This document shows positions 8,456 to 18,110 of a stretch of 64,000 nucleotides of DNA, piece after piece. Under the pieces are notes generated by a model. That model ran no database searches. It was not told where the DNA came from and saw nothing but the letters and a program-made list of their open reading frames with translations. The position numbers and the translations under genes were made by a program. Source of the stretch: Shewanella sp. MBTL60-112-B2 (GTDB taxonomy: Bacteria; Pseudomonadota; Gammaproteobacteria; Enterobacterales; Shewanellaceae); NCBI RefSeq assembly GCF_019655055.1, contig NZ_BPFA01000019.1, forward strand, positions 1-64,000. Reading direction: 5' to 3'. Within the stretch, counting starts at the first letter, position 1. Each line of letters begins with the position of its first letter.

Positions 8456-9631
8456 ATGGCGACAGTCGATCTGCTAGTCATAGGTGGAGGCATCAACGGA
8501 GCTGGTATTGCCCAGTGCGCTGCGGCCGCTGGCTACAGTGTGCTACTGCTTGAGAAGGAGACTATTGCGGCCCAGACCTCAGCTAATTCCAGTAAACTCA
8601 TTCATGGTGGACTGCGCTATTTAGAGTCAGGCCAACTGCCGTTAGTGAGAAAGTCTCTAGCCGAACGCAAGGCTCTGTTAAAACTTGCTCCTAACTTGGT
8701 CAGCCCTATTCCTTTCTATATTCCCGTATATGAAAACAGCCGTCGTAGTCCTTGGGCAATAAGGGCTGGGCTTAGCTTGTATGCCATGTTGAGTGACTTC
8801 GATGCTCTTGGACAGTTTAAGTCAGTTCCTTCTGTGCATTGGTCGAAAATTAAAGGGCTTAAACTCAAAGGGCTCAAGGCTGTGTATCAATATTGGGATG
8901 CGCAAACTGACGACAAAATGTTAACTCAGGCCGTAATTAAGAATGCTCGCTCCCTTGGAGCAGATGTGCTTGAGCACGCTCAATGTACCCATATTGAACA
9001 TTTACAAGAGCAGTGCCTAGTTCGGTATCAATATTCATCCATGGAGCACCAAGTTGAGGCGTTAGCAGTGGTGAATACCGCGGGACCATGGGTTAATCAG
9101 GTGCTTGAAACGGTTTTTCCACCGATAACCTCAGTGCCAATTGAATGGGTGCAGGGTAGCCACCTACTGCTCGATATTCCTGCTAATGACGGTATTCTCT
9201 ATTTGGAGTCTTGCTTCGACAAGCGAGTGGTGTTCGTGATGCCTTGGAAGGGACGAACCCTTATTGGCACTACAGAAACAGTTTTAGCATCACTAGACAG
9301 CCAACCTAAGGTAACGCCCGAAGAGGTGGATTATTTACTGGGGATCTACAGTCATTATTTTTCCTGTTTTGGCGATGTAAACGCGTTAAAGGAGCGGCTA
9401 CTTGATAGCTTTTGTGGAGTTAGAGTATTGCCAGAGCAGGCGGGCACAGCATTCGATCGGCCAAGAGACACGATACTGAAAACTCAGCCAAGCCATCCAA
9501 ACTTATTGAGTCTTTATGGTGGAAAGTTAACAACCTACAGAAGTACGGCAACAGAAGTTATTGAATGGCTCGAGCAGACCATTGGTGATAGGCAAACCTT
9601 AGCTGATTTTGATACGTTGCGGCTTGATTGA
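8456..9631 (+). CDS. GlpD-like FAD-dependent glycerol-3-phosphate dehydrogenase family protein
   Basis: 391 residues. The N-terminal dinucleotide-binding motif is VIGGGINGAGIA. The GlpD-type segments SANSSKLIHGGLRYLE, VNTAGPW and RTLIGTTET are present, and the protein ends with LYGGKLTTYRSTA. This is the FAD/substrate half of GlpD, an enzyme that oxidises glycerol-3-phosphate and feeds quinone. GlpD is about 500 residues and this protein lacks its C-terminal helical domain, so it may be a truncated paralogue or a related oxidase with another substrate. The ATG at 8456 has AAGGAG upstream. No glp genes are nearby. Confidence 0.8.
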   Translation: MATVDLLVIGGGINGAGIAQCAAAAGYSVLLLEKETIAAQTSANSSKLIHGGLRYLESGQLPLVRKSLAERKALLKLAPNLVSPIPFYIPVYENSRRSPWAIRAGLSLYAMLSDFDALGQFKSVPSVHWSKIKGLKLKGLKAVYQYWDAQTDDKMLTQAVIKNARSLGADVLEHAQCTHIEHLQEQCLVRYQYSSMEHQVEALAVVNTAGPWVNQVLETVFPPITSVPIEWVQGSHLLLDIPANDGILYLESCFDKRVVFVMPWKGRTLIGTTETVLASLDSQPKVTPEEVDYLLGIYSHYFSCFGDVNALKERLLDSFCGVRVLPEQAGTAFDRPRDTILKTQPSHPNLLSLYGGKLTTYRSTATEVIEWLEQTIGDRQTLADFDTLRLD

Positions 9632-9800
9632 TAGTTTATACCTGAGTCAATTTTGATAACGACCGCTTTGTTAAACAGCCTTAGAATGTTGCATTTTGTT
9701 ACTGTGACTTGGGTTTCATTAAACTGTAACGTTAATGTCATACTGTGCGGCAAGTACTGAACAAAAAAGCGCTGTTTAGGGCGCTTTAATATGGATAATT

Positions 9801-11003
9801 ATGTTTCAAATTTTTCTACGTTTTTTCTCCCTTGGTCTAGTTTCCTTTGGTGGCCCTGCTGCGCATATCGGTTACTTTAGGCAGACCTTTGTACAAGAAC
9901 TTAATTGGCTGGATGATAAACATTACGGCAGTTTAGTTGCTTTAAGCCAGTTTATGCCAGGGCCGGGCTCGAGTCAGGTGGGTTTTGCCATTGGTTATCA
10001 TAGAGGTGGCTTATTAGGCGGTATTGCTGCGTTTTTAGGTTTTACGCTGCCTTCATTTATTTTGCTGTTTTTACTGGCGGTAACCAGTAGCCAATGGCTC
10101 GATTATTCATTTACTCAAGGCATTATTCATGGCCTAAAATTGCTCGCTGTTGTAGTGGTAGCCGATGCTATTTGGATTATGTTTAAGCAGTTTTGTCAGC
10201 GTAAACAGGCCAAGCTGTTAATGTTGATGAGCTGCGTAATTATCTTGCTACAACCCTCAATGCTTATGCAGTTTGGTTTATTAATTGCCGCGGCTTTGGT
10301 TGGCCGACACTATTTGTCATTAGGTGAGGAATCAGGGCTGTCATCAGAGCTCGATGACGGCGCGCCTGCAGCGTCGCAGCCGGTTAAGCTTAACTTCTTT
10401 TGGCTAAGTTTATTCGTTGGTTTGCTACTGGCCTCACTAGTGGTAATTGCGATGTCGAGTCAAACAGGCATCAACAACTTAACCGACCTATTTAGTCAGT
10501 TTTACCAAGTGGGTAGTATGGTGTTTGGTGGCGGCCATGTGGTGTTACCGCTACTGCAGCAAAGCGTGGGTGATGCCGTCAGTAACGATCAGTTCTTAAC
10601 CGGTTATGCCTTAGCGCAGGCGGTACCTGGGCCAATGTTTGCCTTGGCAGCTTTTTTAGGGGCCGAGATCTGGATTGAGCAGCCGCTAATTGGTGCGCTT
10701 GTAGCAACGCTGGCAATATTCCTGCCGGGCTTTTTATTGATGCTAGTGGCGCTTAAAAGCTGGCATGCCATTAGTGCTAGGCCACAAGTAACCGGTGCGA
10801 TAGCGGGCGTGAATGCTTGTGTGGTGGGCTTTTTGTTAGCGGCGCTGTATACGCCTATCTTTACCAGTGCGGTGTTATCACCTCTTGATATGGCGCTGGT
10901 GGTATTAGGTTTTGGTCTATTTAAAATCTTTAAGCCAAATATCTTTATCTTAGTCGCAGGCTTTGGTGTGACTGGCGCATTAATCGGCGCGTTTGTAGGC
11001 TAA
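9801..11003 (+). CDS. chrA: Chromate transporter family protein (ChrA/CHR)
   Basis: 400 residues, a long-chain two-half CHR protein. The first half carries FSLGLVSFGGPAAHIGYFR, and the second repeats the signature as FGGGHVVLPLL and QAVPGPMFALAAFLGAE. About ten to twelve membrane segments are predicted, with a hydrophilic linker near residues 170-195. Family members export chromate or related oxyanions at the inner membrane; several marine members have unproven substrates. The ATG at 9801 follows a small GCGC dyad. No chrB regulator is adjacent, and a bidirectional terminator follows. Confidence 0.9.
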   Translation: MFQIFLRFFSLGLVSFGGPAAHIGYFRQTFVQELNWLDDKHYGSLVALSQFMPGPGSSQVGFAIGYHRGGLLGGIAAFLGFTLPSFILLFLLAVTSSQWLDYSFTQGIIHGLKLLAVVVVADAIWIMFKQFCQRKQAKLLMLMSCVIILLQPSMLMQFGLLIAAALVGRHYLSLGEESGLSSELDDGAPAASQPVKLNFFWLSLFVGLLLASLVVIAMSSQTGINNLTDLFSQFYQVGSMVFGGGHVVLPLLQQSVGDAVSNDQFLTGYALAQAVPGPMFALAAFLGAEIWIEQPLIGALVATLAIFLPGFLLMLVALKSWHAISARPQVTGAIAGVNACVVGFLLAALYTPIFTSAVLSPLDMALVVLGFGLFKIFKPNIFILVAGFGVTGALIGAFVG

Positions 11004-11017
11004 GTAATCGTAAAATT

Positions 11018-11051
11018 AAAAGGCCGTTAGCGCATGCGCTAACGGCCTTTT
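11018..11051. terminator. Bidirectional terminator between chrA and the FDH-type gene
   Basis: A perfect 34-bp palindrome centred at 11034/11035 with A-runs on the left and T-runs on the right. It serves two convergent genes. Confidence 0.95.
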
Positions 11052-11096
11052 TCTTATGCTTGTTTGGACTAAGCCTATACAGGTTCTATACAAGCT

Positions 11097-14000
11097 CTAT
11101 ACAAGCACAGCTTCAGCCTGCAACGACTCAACCTTTTCGGCTTTAACGGCACAAACCTTAAACTCAGGGATTTTCGCTACTGGATCGAGCGCATTATTGG
11201 TGAGTTTATTTGCAGCCGATTCAGCGAAGTGGAACGGCAAGAATAACACCCCAGCTTGAGCGCGTTTGGTGACAAAGGCTTTGATCTCAATTTCACCGCG
11301 ACGGGTGCTCAACTTGAGCATGTCGCCATTGTTGACCCCGAGCTTTTCAGCATCAAATACCGAGATCATTACCTTGGCACCACCTAGCTGGTTAAGGCCT
11401 TCGGTTTTACGAGTCATGGTACCTGTGTGGAACTGCTCTAATAAGCGACCTGTCGATAAGATCAACGGATACTCGTCACATGGCATTTCAGCGGGCAGGC
11501 GGTAATGCACCGCACGCATCTTACCTTTGCCGTGAGTAAATTGAGAAGTGTGCAGAATAGGCGTTCCCGGATGGCCTTCAGCCGGACAGGGCCACTGTAG
11601 ACCTAAACGACCGTTTTCCGTCAGGCTATCGATCACTTTCCAAGTAATACCGCGGTATTGTGGTGTCACCTCGGTGATCTCATGCCAAATTTGCTTCTCA
11701 CTCTGGTAGCCCCAGTCTTCGCCCATTTGGCTGGCAATAAGCTGAATGATCTCCCAATCATTCTTAGCTAAGCCCGGCGGTGTTACTGCGGGTAGCAGCT
11801 GCTGTACACGGCGTTCGGTATTGGTAAAGTGGCCAAGCTTTTCGGCAAAGGCTGCAGCGGGCAAAACGACATCGGCCAGTTCAGCGGTTTCCGTTAAGAA
11901 GATATCTTGCACCACCACAAACTCTGCAGCGGCTAAGCCTTGTAGTACGTGCTTCTGATCCGGATCGCTAAGAACAGGGTTTTCACCCATCACATATAGA
12001 CCCTTTAGCTCGCCGTGTGTGAGGGCGTGCATCATTTCGGTAGCTGAGAAACCAATATCGGCACAAAGATCTTGCTTACCCCAAGCTTCACGGAAGCGCA
12101 TCTGCACTAACGGGTCATCAAGTTTCTGATAACCACTGAAGTAGTTAGGCAGTGCGCCCATATCGCAGGCCCCCTGAACGTTACTCTGGCCGCGAAGAGG
12201 GTTAATGCCTGCGCCTTTAAGGCCGATATTGCCGCATAGTAGCTGCAGGTTCGATATCGCGGTAACGTTATCGTGGCCTGAAGTATGCTGGGTGATCCCC
12301 ATAGCATAGTAGATAGCCGTTTTCTTTGCGGTACCGATAAGGCGCGCCATTTCGATAATATCTTTAGCGCTAACCCCAGTGATTACTTCGGCGTTCTTTA
12401 GACTGTAATCCGTGCTCATCACTTCATCATAGAGCTGACTAAAGCCTTCGACTCGAGCCTGAATGTAATCTAAATCATGCCAATCGTTTTTGATGATCTG
12501 TTGCATAATCGCATTGATCAACATCACATCAGAACCTGGTCTTTGCGCCACATAAAGCTGAGCTTTGTCGGCAATAGAGACACGCTTAGGGTCGGCAACG
12601 ATTAGGCGAGCGCCATGCTCTGTCAATGCTTGCTTGATCTTAGAGGCGATAATTGGGTGAGCGCTTTCGGTGTCAGAGCCAAGGATAAAGATAAGGTCGC
12701 TATCTTTGATACTCGGAATATCGTTAGTCATCGCGCCGCTGCCAAGGCTTTCGCGTAGTGCGGTTACCGTCGATGCGTGGCAAAGGCGGGCACAGTGGTC
12801 AACGTTGTTGTTGCCAAGCACGCTGCGGAAGAACTTCTGGAAAACGTAGTTATCTTCGTTAGTGGCTTTTGCAGAAGAAAGTCCGGCAATCGCTTTGTCG
12901 CCATAGACTTGTTTTATCTGTGCAAAACGCTGAGCAACTACAGAAATTGCTTCATCCCAACTTGCAGGGACTAACTCACCATTTTTACGGACCAATGGCG
13001 TGGTTAGGCGCTTATCACTGCCAACAAAGTCAAAGCCAAAGCGACCTTTAACGCACAACATACCTTCATTCACTGGTGATGAGGTATCGCCACTGATCTG
13101 TAAGATTTGATTCTTTTGCTCGTCAACATGCATGTTCACTCGGCAACCAATACCACAGTAGGTACAGATGGTTGATACCATCTTAAGCGGTGCCTTTTGC
13201 GCTGTGGTTAAGCCTTGAGTCTTATTGCGGGCATCGACTAATGCGCCTGTTGGGCACACTTGTACGCAGTTACCGCACTGTACACAGTCACTGTCATTCA
13301 TCGAGGCGCTAAAGCCAACACGCGGTGCTCTGCGCTCATTACTGCTATATGAGCTGTCACAAGACATTGGAATGGCTTGGTAATGATCTTTGGCAAACGA
13401 GATAGCGTTGTGGCCACTGGCACTTTGACAGATCTCGACACATGAACCACAGCTGATACAGCGGTTAGCATCGAAAGTGATAAATGGTGCACTGGTGTCT
13501 ATGCTAAAGTGCTGCGCCGCGCTGGTATCTAACTCTGACGCCTTAACCTTATATTCGGTGGCATAATCTCGCAGCTTACAGTCAGTATTTGCCTGACAAG
13601 CGCATTCAAGACAGCGCGCGGCTTCTTTCATGGCTTCATCAGCTTCAAAGCCTAGCTCAACCTCACTAAAATTTAGTGCTCGTTGCAGTTCACTTAGCTC
13701 AGGCATTTTGCTGCGAGCTTGCGCCGGATTCGATGGATATAACGCATCAGCTTTAAATGACTTAAGGCTGCTGGTTTTGGCCGCTTTAGTCGAATTAAAA
13801 GGCTGTTTGACTAGCTCACATGTGAGGCCTTGCGAGAGTAACTTCTCAATTGCATCAGCCGCTTTACGACCATCAGCTACAGCAGCCACCGCGGTGGCAG
13901 GCCCTGTACGAGAGTCACCAATCACAAATAGCTTATCGAGTCCGGCCGATTGACCGGCTGACATGGTGTGCTCACAACCTTCGAAGGTGTTCCAGCGGGT

Positions 14001-15395
14001 CAGGGCTACTTCACCTGTGGCAAGTTGGCTCTGAGGATGCTCAAGAAAGTCCATGTCTGGGGTTTGCGAAACTGCAGGGATCACCGTATCGAATGCTTCG
14101 ATGAAAGTTTCACCGGTTGACGTCGGGCTCCGACGACCTGAGGCATCTGGCTCTCCAAGTGCCATGACTTCAAAGGTAACGCTGGCCACTCGGCCGTTGT
14201 CATCGCTGTGATTCTCAATCGGGTTGGTCAAGAAGTGGAACTTAATCCCTTCTTGCTCAGCTTCATGAATTTCATAGTCTTCAGCTGGCATTTCGTCGCG
14301 AGTACGACGATAAATTAGCGTCACATCAGCGCCATCGCGTTTTGCTGTGCGGGCGCAATCGATAGCAGTATTACCACCGCCAATTACAGCAACCTTTTTA
14401 CCTGTGCTGTATTGCTTGTCTGTGCAGTAATCTTTTAGATAATCCACACCTAAATAACAACCATCAAGCTCAATACCTGGATAATTCATTGGCACGGCTT
14501 TTTGCGCGCCAATGGCTAAACAGACAGCATCAAAACCTTCAATCAAGCCGTTAAGGTGGATATCACGGCCAAGACGGGTGTCGGTTTGAATATTCAGGCC
14601 GTTTTTACACAAAAGCGCAATCTCTTTATCGAGAATCGCCTTGGGTAGTCGGTACTCAGGAATACCGTAGCGCAACCAGCCACCTGCTTGTGGCATAGAC
14701 TCAAAAATAGTCACGTCATGGCCATTATTAGACAGGTAATAACCCGCAGAAATACCTGCAGGTCCACTGCCTATGATGGCAACTTTCTTATTGGTTGCTG
14801 GCAATCTAGGCGGTACATATGGGTTTTCGCCTTCAAGATCTAGATCGGCAGCGTGACGTTTTAATTGGCGAATAGCCACAGGCTCATCGACTAAACCTCG
14901 GCGACACTCAGTTTCACAAAAAGCGGGGCAGACACGGCCAATAGAAAGTGGCAAAGGTAAGGTCTGCTTAATGACTTTAACTGCTTCGCTGTGGTCACCT
15001 TGAGCAATATGGTACAGATAAGATTGCACATCGACACCCGCAGGGCAGGCTGTTTGGCACGGGGCTTCACAGTCGGCAAAGTGATTTGACAAAATCACTT
15101 GTAGTGCGGCTTTGCGCTGTTTGCTCAGTGCGGCAGATTGGGTAATGACTTCAATATTTTGCTCATTGATGTCGGCAACTCGCGTTTCACAGGCACGGAC
15201 ATTGGTGATGCTGTTATCACGACCAACTAACTCAACATGGCATAGGTTACAGTGCTGTTTGCTGTCGTGGACTAATGAACTGGCTTTGCTCTTACAAAGG
15301 TTCGGAATAGCAATGTCTGCGCTAAGCGCTGCATCGAGTAGGGTATCTTGTTGATTGGCAACTAAGGACTTGCCATCAATTATTATTTGTTTCAT
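11097..15395 (-). CDS. Formate-dehydrogenase-type molybdoenzyme fused to GltD-like flavin domain
   Basis: A 1432-residue, probably cytoplasmic, multi-cofactor oxidoreductase. In order: a 2Fe-2S ferredoxin domain (Cys34, 49, 52, 69); a GltD-type FeS region (cysteines 109-117 and 156-164); an NAD(P)/FAD domain (GSGPAG near 209 and [14 protein letters not shown]); two 4Fe-4S motifs (CISCGSC near 645 and CVQCGNC); then the molybdopterin catalytic unit with its own 4Fe-4S site CTYCGIGC near 742. The metal-ligand region reads ARLCHAS near 870, so cysteine stands where E. coli FdhF has selenocysteine. Best reading: an NAD(P)-linked formate dehydrogenase or related molybdoenzyme in one chain. Substrate not proven. 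Confidence 0.88.
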   Translation of the reverse strand: MKQIIIDGKSLVANQQDTLLDAALSADIAIPNLCKSKASSLVHDSKQHCNLCHVELVGRDNSITNVRACETRVADINEQNIEVITQSAALSKQRKAALQVILSNHFADCEAPCQTACPAGVDVQSYLYHIAQGDHSEAVKVIKQTLPLPLSIGRVCPAFCETECRRGLVDEPVAIRQLKRHAADLDLEGENPYVPPRLPATNKKVAIIGSGPAGISAGYYLSNNGHDVTIFESMPQAGGWLRYGIPEYRLPKAILDKEIALLCKNGLNIQTDTRLGRDIHLNGLIEGFDAVCLAIGAQKAVPMNYPGIELDGCYLGVDYLKDYCTDKQYSTGKKVAVIGGGNTAIDCARTAKRDGADVTLIYRRTRDEMPAEDYEIHEAEQEGIKFHFLTNPIENHSDDNGRVASVTFEVMALGEPDASGRRSPTSTGETFIEAFDTVIPAVSQTPDMDFLEHPQSQLATGEVALTRWNTFEGCEHTMSAGQSAGLDKLFVIGDSRTGPATAVAAVADGRKAADAIEKLLSQGLTCELVKQPFNSTKAAKTSSLKSFKADALYPSNPAQARSKMPELSELQRALNFSEVELGFEADEAMKEAARCLECACQANTDCKLRDYATEYKVKASELDTSAAQHFSIDTSAPFITFDANRCISCGSCVEICQSASGHNAISFAKDHYQAIPMSCDSSYSSNERRAPRVGFSASMNDSDCVQCGNCVQVCPTGALVDARNKTQGLTTAQKAPLKMVSTICTYCGIGCRVNMHVDEQKNQILQISGDTSSPVNEGMLCVKGRFGFDFVGSDKRLTTPLVRKNGELVPASWDEAISVVAQRFAQIKQVYGDKAIAGLSSAKATNEDNYVFQKFFRSVLGNNNVDHCARLCHASTVTALRESLGSGAMTNDIPSIKDSDLIFILGSDTESAHPIIASKIKQALTEHGARLIVADPKRVSIADKAQLYVAQRPGSDVMLINAIMQQIIKNDWHDLDYIQARVEGFSQLYDEVMSTDYSLKNAEVITGVSAKDIIEMARLIGTAKKTAIYYAMGITQHTSGHDNVTAISNLQLLCGNIGLKGAGINPLRGQSNVQGACDMGALPNYFSGYQKLDDPLVQMRFREAWGKQDLCADIGFSATEMMHALTHGELKGLYVMGENPVLSDPDQKHVLQGLAAAEFVVVQDIFLTETAELADVVLPAAAFAEKLGHFTNTERRVQQLLPAVTPPGLAKNDWEIIQLIASQMGEDWGYQSEKQIWHEITEVTPQYRGITWKVIDSLTENGRLGLQWPCPAEGHPGTPILHTSQFTHGKGKMRAVHYRLPAEMPCDEYPLILSTGRLLEQFHTGTMTRKTEGLNQLGGAKVMISVFDAEKLGVNNGDMLKLSTRRGEIEIKAFVTKRAQAGVLFLPFHFAESAANKLTNNALDPVAKIPEFKVCAVKAEKVESLQAEAVLV

Positions 15396-15692
15396 CGCAT
15401 GGGCCTTTATTTATTGGGTCACTGCTGGCTCTTAGCGCTGAGGTCGACGACCTTGACGTAAGACCTGCACTCACTGAGACGGACTAGGCGAAATCTTATT
15501 TTTCTGAGTATACCTGCGGCCTTTTTTTACGCTGACAATGCAGGTTAAGTTTTCGCTGAAAATGCAGGCGTGCTCACAGGTGGGGTGGTAAGTGTGCGCG
15601 TGAATGATTGTGGCTGGTCTGATGTGTGATCTGAGTATCAAGGGGTGTTTTAAAGTGATGTTGGAGTGATTATAAATGGCTAATGACTGACG
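15396..15692. other. Intergenic, upstream of the FDH-type gene
   Basis: About 300 bp separating two minus-strand genes. It should contain the promoter of the formate-dehydrogenase-type gene. No hairpin with a T-tract, repeat or small gene was recognised. Confidence 0.4.
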
Positions 15693-16697
15693 TTATCGGG
15701 TCATTTTCTTAACGAAAACAACCACGAACAGCGCAATGGTAAAACTACCCGTGAAGGCCTCGAAAGCAGCAATAGCCCGAGAGAACCCTATGGGGGTAAA
15801 GTCACCATAGCCCAGCGTAGTGAAGGTGACAACTGAATAGTAAATACAGTCGAGAAACAGAATGAAGTTAGTCGCGAAATCGTTATTGAGACTAAAGACC
15901 TGTAACTTATCTTCGTATTGTAGCCCGGTAAAGAAGTAGAGCACGGCGCTGATGAGAATAAGAATAAGTGAGAAACCGACAACTCTTAGCGGCGCTTCAC
16001 CGTATCCACAAAATAGATCGATAGTCTTAGAGATAACACGTTTAAGGCAATATCTGGGCATCTGGTAGCGGCGCATGGTGAGCTCTTTGCGAATATATTG
16101 CCCAGACATGGCAAATAGCCCCTCTCTGTCGGCAGCCTTGCGCAGGTCACGATAGATCTCTTCGGCTTGCTCTAAATAGTCCATAGCTCTTTCTTTATCG
16201 CCAGCTTTTGTCGCTGCTTGGGCTAGCCTTTCTTGGCGCAAGGTGTTGCCAGTATGCATATTTTCAATTTTGGTTCCGAGCCACTTAACTCCAAGCAGGT
16301 TACAATCTTCTAGGTTGGCACAGTGCACTGTGGCGTCTCGTAGATCGGCTTTCATTAGGCTGGCATTTTCTAATTTGATATTAAACAGATGGGCACCGCT
16401 TAGGTCGGCGCGATAGAGTTCGGCGTTACTTAAATCGAAGCCGACTTTTTGCTGGTGGCGTACCAGATCGATATTGGTGAGTTTGGCGTGGTTAAGGCTG
16501 ATGCCTCTGAGCTGACCGCCTTGGCGGGCAAACTCCTCAAGCTTATGAATATCATCGGGGTTGTTCTTGATGATTTTAGGATCATGCCAATAGCACAGGC
16601 CTGAGTCGCCTGCGACCTCTCGACAGGTATGTAGATTATTTTCATGGTAACGGCATTGTTTAGTCGTCTGGCTATCTGTGGGCATAAATAACGTCAA
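15693..16697 (-). CDS. Pentapeptide-repeat / two-helix potassium channel fusion
   Basis: 334 residues. The N-terminal part has a Cys/His cluster (CRYHENNLHTC and CYWHD), then pentapeptide repeats (AELYRADLSGAHLFNIKLEN, ASLMKADLRDATVHCANLED) around residues 50-135. A helical middle region (about 150-210) leads to two membrane helices flanking the pore segment TFTTLGYGDFTP, where TLGYGD is the K+ selectivity filter, in the last ~110 residues. It should form a tetrameric cation channel in the inner membrane with a cytoplasmic pentapeptide domain. The gating signal is unknown. Confidence 0.88.
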   Translation of the reverse strand: MTLFMPTDSQTTKQCRYHENNLHTCREVAGDSGLCYWHDPKIIKNNPDDIHKLEEFARQGGQLRGISLNHAKLTNIDLVRHQQKVGFDLSNAELYRADLSGAHLFNIKLENASLMKADLRDATVHCANLEDCNLLGVKWLGTKIENMHTGNTLRQERLAQAATKAGDKERAMDYLEQAEEIYRDLRKAADREGLFAMSGQYIRKELTMRRYQMPRYCLKRVISKTIDLFCGYGEAPLRVVGFSLILILISAVLYFFTGLQYEDKLQVFSLNNDFATNFILFLDCIYYSVVTFTTLGYGDFTPIGFSRAIAAFEAFTGSFTIALFVVVFVKKMTR

Positions 16698-16999
16698 CCA
16701 TCAAAGTGGCATGTCATTGTTTGGATAGTATAGAAGTGCAGAGTGTAGACAGCTAGGTTATCCCTAATTCTTTAAGGTTTGTTGAGCATATTTCGTTGCC
16801 GTGAGAGGCGCTGTTGGTTGGGGGCATTATCGTTTTTAGCCTTTGAAGGGCATTTGATGAATAAAATTGCTATTTTGTGAGCTTTTGACGCTAGGTTTCG
16901 AGCAAAGCATGGGTTAAAATAGCGGGTTTTCCAGCCGTAGTAACATAGCCGTTAATGCTTTTGGCCATTAACGCTTAGCAATTAAAAGTTGATTAAATC
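16698..16999. other. Intergenic between the channel gene and prfB
   Basis: Divergent promoter region of the channel gene (left) and prfB (right). No recJ or other coding sequence precedes prfB here. No repeats were recognised. Confidence 0.4.
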
Positions 17000-18098
17000 A
17001 TGTTTGAAGTAAATCCAGTTAAATTCAAAATCAAGGAGCTCGCCGACCGTACCGACCTTCTTCGGGGGTATCTTTGACTACGATGCCAAGAGTGAGCGTC
17101 TAGAAGAAGTCAGCCGAGAGCTTGAAAGCTCTGAAGTTTGGAATGATCCAGAAAACGCCCAAGCCCTAGGCAAGGAGCGTGCAGCACTTGAAGCGGTAGT
17201 GAAGACTATCGACGATATGGACAGTGGCCTAGAAGATATCGAAGGCTTACTAGAGCTAGCCGTTGAAGAAGATGATGAAGAAACCTTTAACGACGCTGCT
17301 GCGGAATTACAGGGCTTAGAGAAACGCCTTGAGGAACTAGAGTTCCGTCGTATGTTCTCTAAACCACATGATGCTTCAGATTGTTATTTAGATATTCAAT
17401 CAGGATCGGGCGGAACAGAAGCGCAGGATTGGGCCAATATGGTGCTGCGTATGTTCTTACGTTGGGGCGAAGCCCACGACTATAAGCCGGAATTGATTGA
17501 AGTCACTGCGGGTGACGTTGCCGGTATTAAAGGCGCAACAATTAAGTTTACCGGTGAATATGCCTTTGGCTCACTGCGTACCGAAACCGGTGTACACCGT
17601 TTAGTACGTAAGTCGCCATTTGACTCATCAGGCAAGCGTCACACCTCTTTCTGTTCGGTATTCGTTTACCCAGAAATTGATGATTCGATTGAGATTGATA
17701 TCAATCCGTCGGACTTAAGAATTGACACCTACCGCGCATCAGGTGCGGGTGGTCAGCACGTAAACAAAACTGAGTCGGCTATTCGTATTACGCATTTACC
17801 GACCAACACTGTAGTGCAATGTCAGAACGACCGTTCACAGCATAAAAACCGTGATGCGGCGATGAAACAGTTAAAAGCAAAGCTGTATGAGCTAGAAATG
17901 CTTAAACAGAATGCTGATAAGCAAGCCGCCGAAGACGCCAAGTCAGATATTGGCTGGGGCAGCCAGATCCGTTCATACGTGCTCGATGATGCACGTATTA
18001 AAGATCTACGTACCGGCGTTGAAAACCGAAATACCCAGAGCGTGTTAGATGGCGATCTGGACAAGTTTATTGAAGCTAGCCTGAAATCTGGCCTTTAA
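17000..18098 (+). CDS. prfB: Peptide chain release factor 2, with programmed +1 frameshift
   Basis: RF2 recognises UAA and UGA. The first 25 codons from ATG 17000 end at an in-frame TGA (17075-17077); decoding continues by +1 slippage, so the CDS is join(17000..17074,17076..18098), 365 residues, the same as E. coli. The shift site reads CGGGGGTATCTTTGAC at 17063-17078, with an internal Shine-Dalgarno-like GGGGG three bases ahead of the CTT slip codon. The tripeptide anticodon SPF lies in RKSPFDSSG, and the catalytic GGQ in [11 protein letters not shown]2 scarcity promotes the shift, giving autoregulation. lysS follows 12 bp later. Confidence 0.98.
17063..17078 (+). promoter_or_regulatory. prfB: prfB +1 programmed frameshift site
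   Basis: Slip codon CTT followed by TGA C, preceded by a G-rich anti-ribosomal stimulator at the usual 3-nt spacing. TGAC is a poor termination context. Confidence 0.97.
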
Positions 18099-18110
18099 CG
18101 AGAGAAGAAG

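Noticed and set aside
12777..12974. Selenocysteine (in-frame TGA) in the FDH-type gene
   Set aside because: The active-site codon reads cysteine (ARLCHAS) and no in-frame TGA interrupts the 1432-residue frame.
13630..14104. Plus-strand open frames opposite the FDH-type gene
   Set aside because: They lie wholly opposite a strongly supported gene, have no ribosome sites and show no recognisable protein features.
17000..17077. Early in-frame TGA in prfB suggesting a broken gene
   Set aside because: The sequence is the known +1 frameshift site with the slip codon CTT-TGA-C and an upstream G-rich stimulator, and the joined product has the normal 365 residues.
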